Shown: piece by piece, positions 60,564-64,000 of the stretch
Numbering within the stretch: position 1 is the stretch's first letter
Layout: every line of letters begins with the position of its first letter
NCBI GenBank assembly: GCA_030844895.1
Contig: CM061231.1
Location: 132,713,023-132,777,022, forward strand
Source: Ambrosia x helenae
Lineage: Eukaryota > Streptophyta > Magnoliopsida > Asterales > Asteraceae
Reading direction: 5' to 3'
Length of the DNA stretch: 64,000 nucleotides
Translations under genes and position numbers: made by a program
The notes under the pieces: model-generated
What the model saw: only the letters and a program-made list of their open reading frames with translations
Told to the model about the DNA's origin: nothing
The model's database searches: none

Positions 60564-63169
60564 TGTGACACCCGGCAAATTCTGGTTAACAACGTTGTCT
60601 AGATGAAAGTCTACCTTAGCGAGTCACGCGTATGTTGTACTTAACTGGTTTAGTTAAGTCGGGTTATGGTTCGGGAACTATTGGTTAGTCTAGAAGATCA
60701 TTGGATGTTGGTCTAGAGGTTCGTTAGATGTCAGTCCTTAACCAAGTGTACAAACGGTGACGATTTGTAGGATCGTCAGGGCATACGGAACGTACGAGTC
60801 TCGAGTCCCGGGAATTGGTGAACGAGTGTAAATATGTGTATTTACTTGTGTTATGTGTTTACAATCATTATGTGACTTGTCGGTACGTGAATATGTATTA
60901 ACATATGTTAAAACGGGGTTTAACGCGCAAAACGCACAAAACCAACCCCTATAGGCGATTAGGAAGCCTAATCACCTATAGGGGAGGCGAGTAGGGAACT
61001 TTAAGGGCGAGTAGGGCCCTAATCGTGTGTATGTAGGGGCGATTAGGCCCAATCACATGAACATTCATGCGATTAGCAGCCCTAATCGCATGAAACTGCT
61101 GCATACTCGCTAGTAACGGGCTGGACGACTAAAAACGACTATAAATACCATACTTAACCTCCTAAACTTCATTATACCAACCCTAGTCGTCCCATAACCC
61201 GCCCCAACACATAAACAACCTCTGGAAGGCGATTTTTGATCAAAACACAAGGTTTCAAGCTTGAATCATCATTCTTTCATAATCCTAAGGTTTGATTTTC
61301 ATCCATAACTCTTTATAAACGTTTTTAATCAATCCCTAATGGTCCAGACCTGTTTTTAAATGAAAAAGCTTTCTGAAAATCGTCAATAAGGGTTGTTAAT
61401 CGGATTATAACTAATATGCATGCATTATGGGTGTGTATGATTAGAAAGCTAGGATTTTTATGATTCATGATGATGATTTGATATGTTATTATGTTAGATC
61501 AGTATTGATATTGATAGTATGATGATAGAAATCTCAGTAATTGGATATTAGGGTTATGATTACGCGTGTTAGTATGATGTTGCATGCTATGTGAATGGTG
61601 TTTGGATTACTTGGTTGCATGCAGGACTGATTATACGAGGTTAAACGAAGGATTTTGGGTTAAACATGTTTAGGATAGTGTTTGGGATGATATTGGGTGG
61701 TTACACACGTTCTGGATCTGATTTGGAGCGTTAAACGCGCGAAAAACCGGAACAGCAAGGTTACAGGCGAGTAGCATTCCTAATCGCCTATGTTATAGGC
61801 GAGTAGGGTGCTAATCGCCTATAACTCAGGCGAGTAGAGGCCTACTCGTGTGACAGTAGGGGTGATTAGCCCTAATTGCTAGTAAGTTCATGTGATTAGC
61901 CCTAATTGCTAGTAAGTTCATGTGAGTAGCTCCTAATCGCCTATAATAGAGGCGAGTAGGGTTTCTAATTGCTAGTTGACCAACCTAAATGCTAGTTGAC
62001 TTTTCCTAATCGCGTGTACTGCTGCTGTAAGTGTAAATTAGCATTCCGAGACCCGATTTAACATGTAGTAACATGCTAGGAACCCCGTAACATGTCGAAT
62101 AACTTGGTAACATATATTTGGATGTAATTCGGTGATACGTGAACTATGTGCTATAACTTGTTGTGCGTTAACGTATGTTAAGTGTGAATGCGTTATTGTA
62201 TGTTGTGGAGCGTAAACATAACACGGGGAGTCTCGGGTCACCAATGGGATGTCGAGTCTTGTACTTTGGGTCAGTTAAACAGTCACGGTGTTTTCAAACG
62301 AACTTGGTTATGGTCTGGACATCTAGGGACTAATTAACCTGCGGGTTATTAGTCTAAGTACTTGTAACTGTCGTATGTTAGGTCGCCGCTTTACGGGACT
62401 AGCATAGCAGCTGAGTTTACTCGGGTTAAGGAGTAACGCAACTTAAGGTGAGTTTACGGCCCCTCTTTTAAACTGGTTTCATATTTTCGGGGGAGAAAAC
62501 ATGTGTTAAAACGATTATTTGGTAACTACTGTCATACTATGGGTTTCTATTGTGTACTACACGATCTTTGGAAGTCCCGGGGGGAACCATGAATGTGCGG
62601 GTTTGCACAACGGGGAAATGTGAATAGCGCTATTGGGAATGACCAACCCCGCTCGTCGGCTTGGAGGGCCGGGCGAGTGCATATTGTCTCAAACAGGAAC
62701 AACAGGTTACTTTTTGGGCACAACAACTGGTATGCGTGTTAGTAATGGTTTTCCAATCGTGGTAGTAACAAAACATACGCCTAGCTAGCGTACACTGGTT
62801 TTCGATTTATTATAGTATGGACAGGTGAACTTGGTACTTGGATACAAAACCTGTAAACTCACCAGCATTTTTGTGCTGACGTAAACTTTTACATGTTTTC
62901 TCAGGTCGCTAAGGTAGCACGACTGGACTAGGGCGCACGCGTCTGCACGGCGTCTAACTAGGGTTGCATGGTCTTTTGAACGTTGAACTATTATTTCATT
63001 GTTGAGATACTGTTTTGAATAAGCTTCCGCTGTAAACGGGATTTTTAAACTATGTTTTGAAATTCCATTTATATTCATTTAGACTTGTTTATTGTGATCG
63101 TTGGTTTGGATCCTGGTTTGTCATGCGCCTCGCGGTAAAACCCCGCAAGTGGATTTTGAGGGTGTGACA
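60564..63169 (+). repeat. Tekay 5' LTR (2,606 bp)
   Basis: It starts TGTGACACCCGGCAAATTCT and ends GATTTTGAGGGTGTGACA. A TATA box (CTATAAATACC) is at 61,139-61,149. Motif arrays lie just upstream (60,945-61,110) and about 600-870 bp downstream (61,755-62,010), built from GCGATTAG, GCGAGTAG, TAATCGCC and TACTCG words. It is the best reference copy for the other LTRs of this family in the window. Confidence 0.95.
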
Positions 63170-63172
63170 GAT

Positions 63173-63185
63173 TGGTATCAGAGCC
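63173..63185 (+). promoter_or_regulatory. Primer-binding site for initiator tRNA-Met
   Basis: TGGTATCAGAGCC lies 3 bp after the LTR end. It is complementary to the 3' end of plant initiator tRNA-Met, the usual primer for minus-strand cDNA of these elements. Confidence 0.97.
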
Positions 63186-63725
63186 AATGGTTATAGTGAA
63201 CTAGGACTGCATGTAGAGTCTAGTCTATAGCTGAGTCGCACACACTAGACGATCACATGGTACTAAACGTTATAGTGGTTTACGTATGGTCTTGTCGGGG
63301 TGTCTCTAAATCGTTGGTCTTTCTACGTTACATCATCCGTTCTATCTTAGGTTGGGTTACTTGTTTTCTAGGCAATGTAGTCTATTGGGGTAACTCGTGT
63401 GCTCTTGAGATTTGTCCAAGGCTCGGACATCTCCCTTTCGCACTCCAATAGAAACACTTGTCATAAACTACCGTAGTATTACGGTGTGTAGCTAAGAGTC
63501 TATGTTCGGTGATTTGAACTTTGAACTAGGAGAACACTTGGAGGACCATGTAGAGCGGTTTATCATTTTGGGTGCACACAAAATCATAAACCGAAATGCA
63601 TGGAAGTCCTGGTGAACTCTGGGTTTGGAGGGATAGTCCTGGATTGGATCTAGCTTTGATCTTGTGAACATTAGTGGTTATCTTTAACTGCGACACTAAA
63701 TTTTCTCGTTCTTTCTGCCAGAATC

Positions 63726-64000
63726 ATGTCTGGAGTGCGTGGAGGACGTGGAGGTGGTCGCAATGGTGGACGTGGTGGTGGTCGTGGTGGTGCTGGTGGT
63801 CGTGGTGGAGGTATTAACCTATCGCAGGCTGATCTGAACAACTTGCTCCAAGCTGCCTTTCAGTTAGGGCACAACGGTGGTGGTAAGTTGATTTATCCAT
63901 TTTCTTTGCCTCATTGGTGAACCTTGTTTACGTTACTTGTGGTTTCTCATACGTTTCATTTCAGGTGGTCCCGTTGACCCACCCCCACCCATGTGCACCT
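63726..64000 (+). CDS. Tekay gag, N-terminus, with probable 82-bp intron
   Basis: The ATG at 63,726 opens MSGVRGGRGGGRNGGRGG, an RGG-rich start common in Tekay gag, followed by NLSQADLNNLLQAAFQLGHN-like sequence. Reading straight on hits a stop at 63,918. A donor GGTG|GTAAGT at 63,882 and an acceptor TTTCAG|GTGG at 63,964 define an 82-bp intron whose removal keeps frame (GHNGG then GGPVDPPPPMCT). The PPPMCT segment matches the usual start of the conserved gag domain, which supports splicing or a recent insertion. The rest is outside the window. Confidence 0.7.

Larger units (their letters stand above)
60564..64000 (+). mobile_element. Tekay/Del (Ty3/gypsy) element, 5' part
   Basis: A complete 5' LTR, primer-binding site and the start of gag are present; the element continues past the window edge. 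It is inserted into the gag region of the SIRE element. The 5 bp before the LTR are GTTGG; the matching TSD would lie after the 3' LTR outside the window. It appears to be the youngest large element here. Confidence 0.93.

Noticed and set aside
60564..63169. CRISPR-like arrays suggested by repeated GCGATTAG words
   Set aside because: Repeats are short, irregularly spaced and in both orientations inside an LTR of a plant genome; there are no cas genes and no direct-repeat/spacer pattern.

Overview
The window is nuclear DNA of a flowering plant, most probably of the daisy family (Asteraceae). The evidence is the low GC content, the long runs of (TA)n and (CA)n, and the repeat types: Tekay/Del chromovirus LTRs with a tRNA-Met primer site, a SIRE copia element with a large env-like ORF, a 5S-derived Cassandra LTR, and PIF, hAT, Stowaway, MULE and Helitron elements. 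I find no convincing host gene, tRNA or rRNA gene. This is a nested transposon landscape.

Layout. 1-6,818: a tandem LTR-like repeat, a SINE, a Tourist-like MITE and a 5'-truncated LINE; the last three have clear target-site duplications (TSDs). 6,819-12,647: a full-length Ty1/copia element with TSD TGTCA whose gag-pol is broken. 12,780-14,347: hAT-like and Stowaway MITEs. 14,906-28,396: five elements (A, B, D, C, E), each lying between (TA)n microsatellites and sharing related GGGGA... ends. C carries a FAR1-type MULE transposase gene and a convergent spliced gene with a DUF1985-like region. A and B share a two-exon microgene. D and E are 0.4-kb inverted MITE copies. A Cassandra solo LTR sits in B, and Helitrons lie beside the cluster. 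30,687-33,381: a truncated Tekay insertion. 33,650-34,954: a PIF/Harbinger-type transposase pseudogene. 35,106-36,532: an element with ~180-bp terminal inverted repeats. 36,630-41,000: a decayed Tekay pol and 3' LTR, with an hAT MITE in its integrase. 40,877-44,697: a Helitron-like element between 999-bp direct repeats. 45,021-49,983: further Tekay-type LTR sequence. 49,984-60,563: a minus-strand SIRE element (LTR, 3.6-kb env-like ORF, pol, end of gag), cut at 60,563/60,564 by a younger Tekay element whose 5' LTR, primer site and gag start run off the right edge.

How the parts relate. The left cluster looks like one family of TA-microsatellite-associated MULEs at three levels of autonomy. Its transposase gene, DUF1985-like gene and noncoding motif arrays resemble the VANDAL/VANC anti-silencing arrangement of Arabidopsis; that functional link is inference. 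The right half shows repeated nesting of Tekay and SIRE. Their promoters carry short-motif arrays next to the TATA box, and these arrays differ between LTRs of one family yet are partly shared between unrelated elements.
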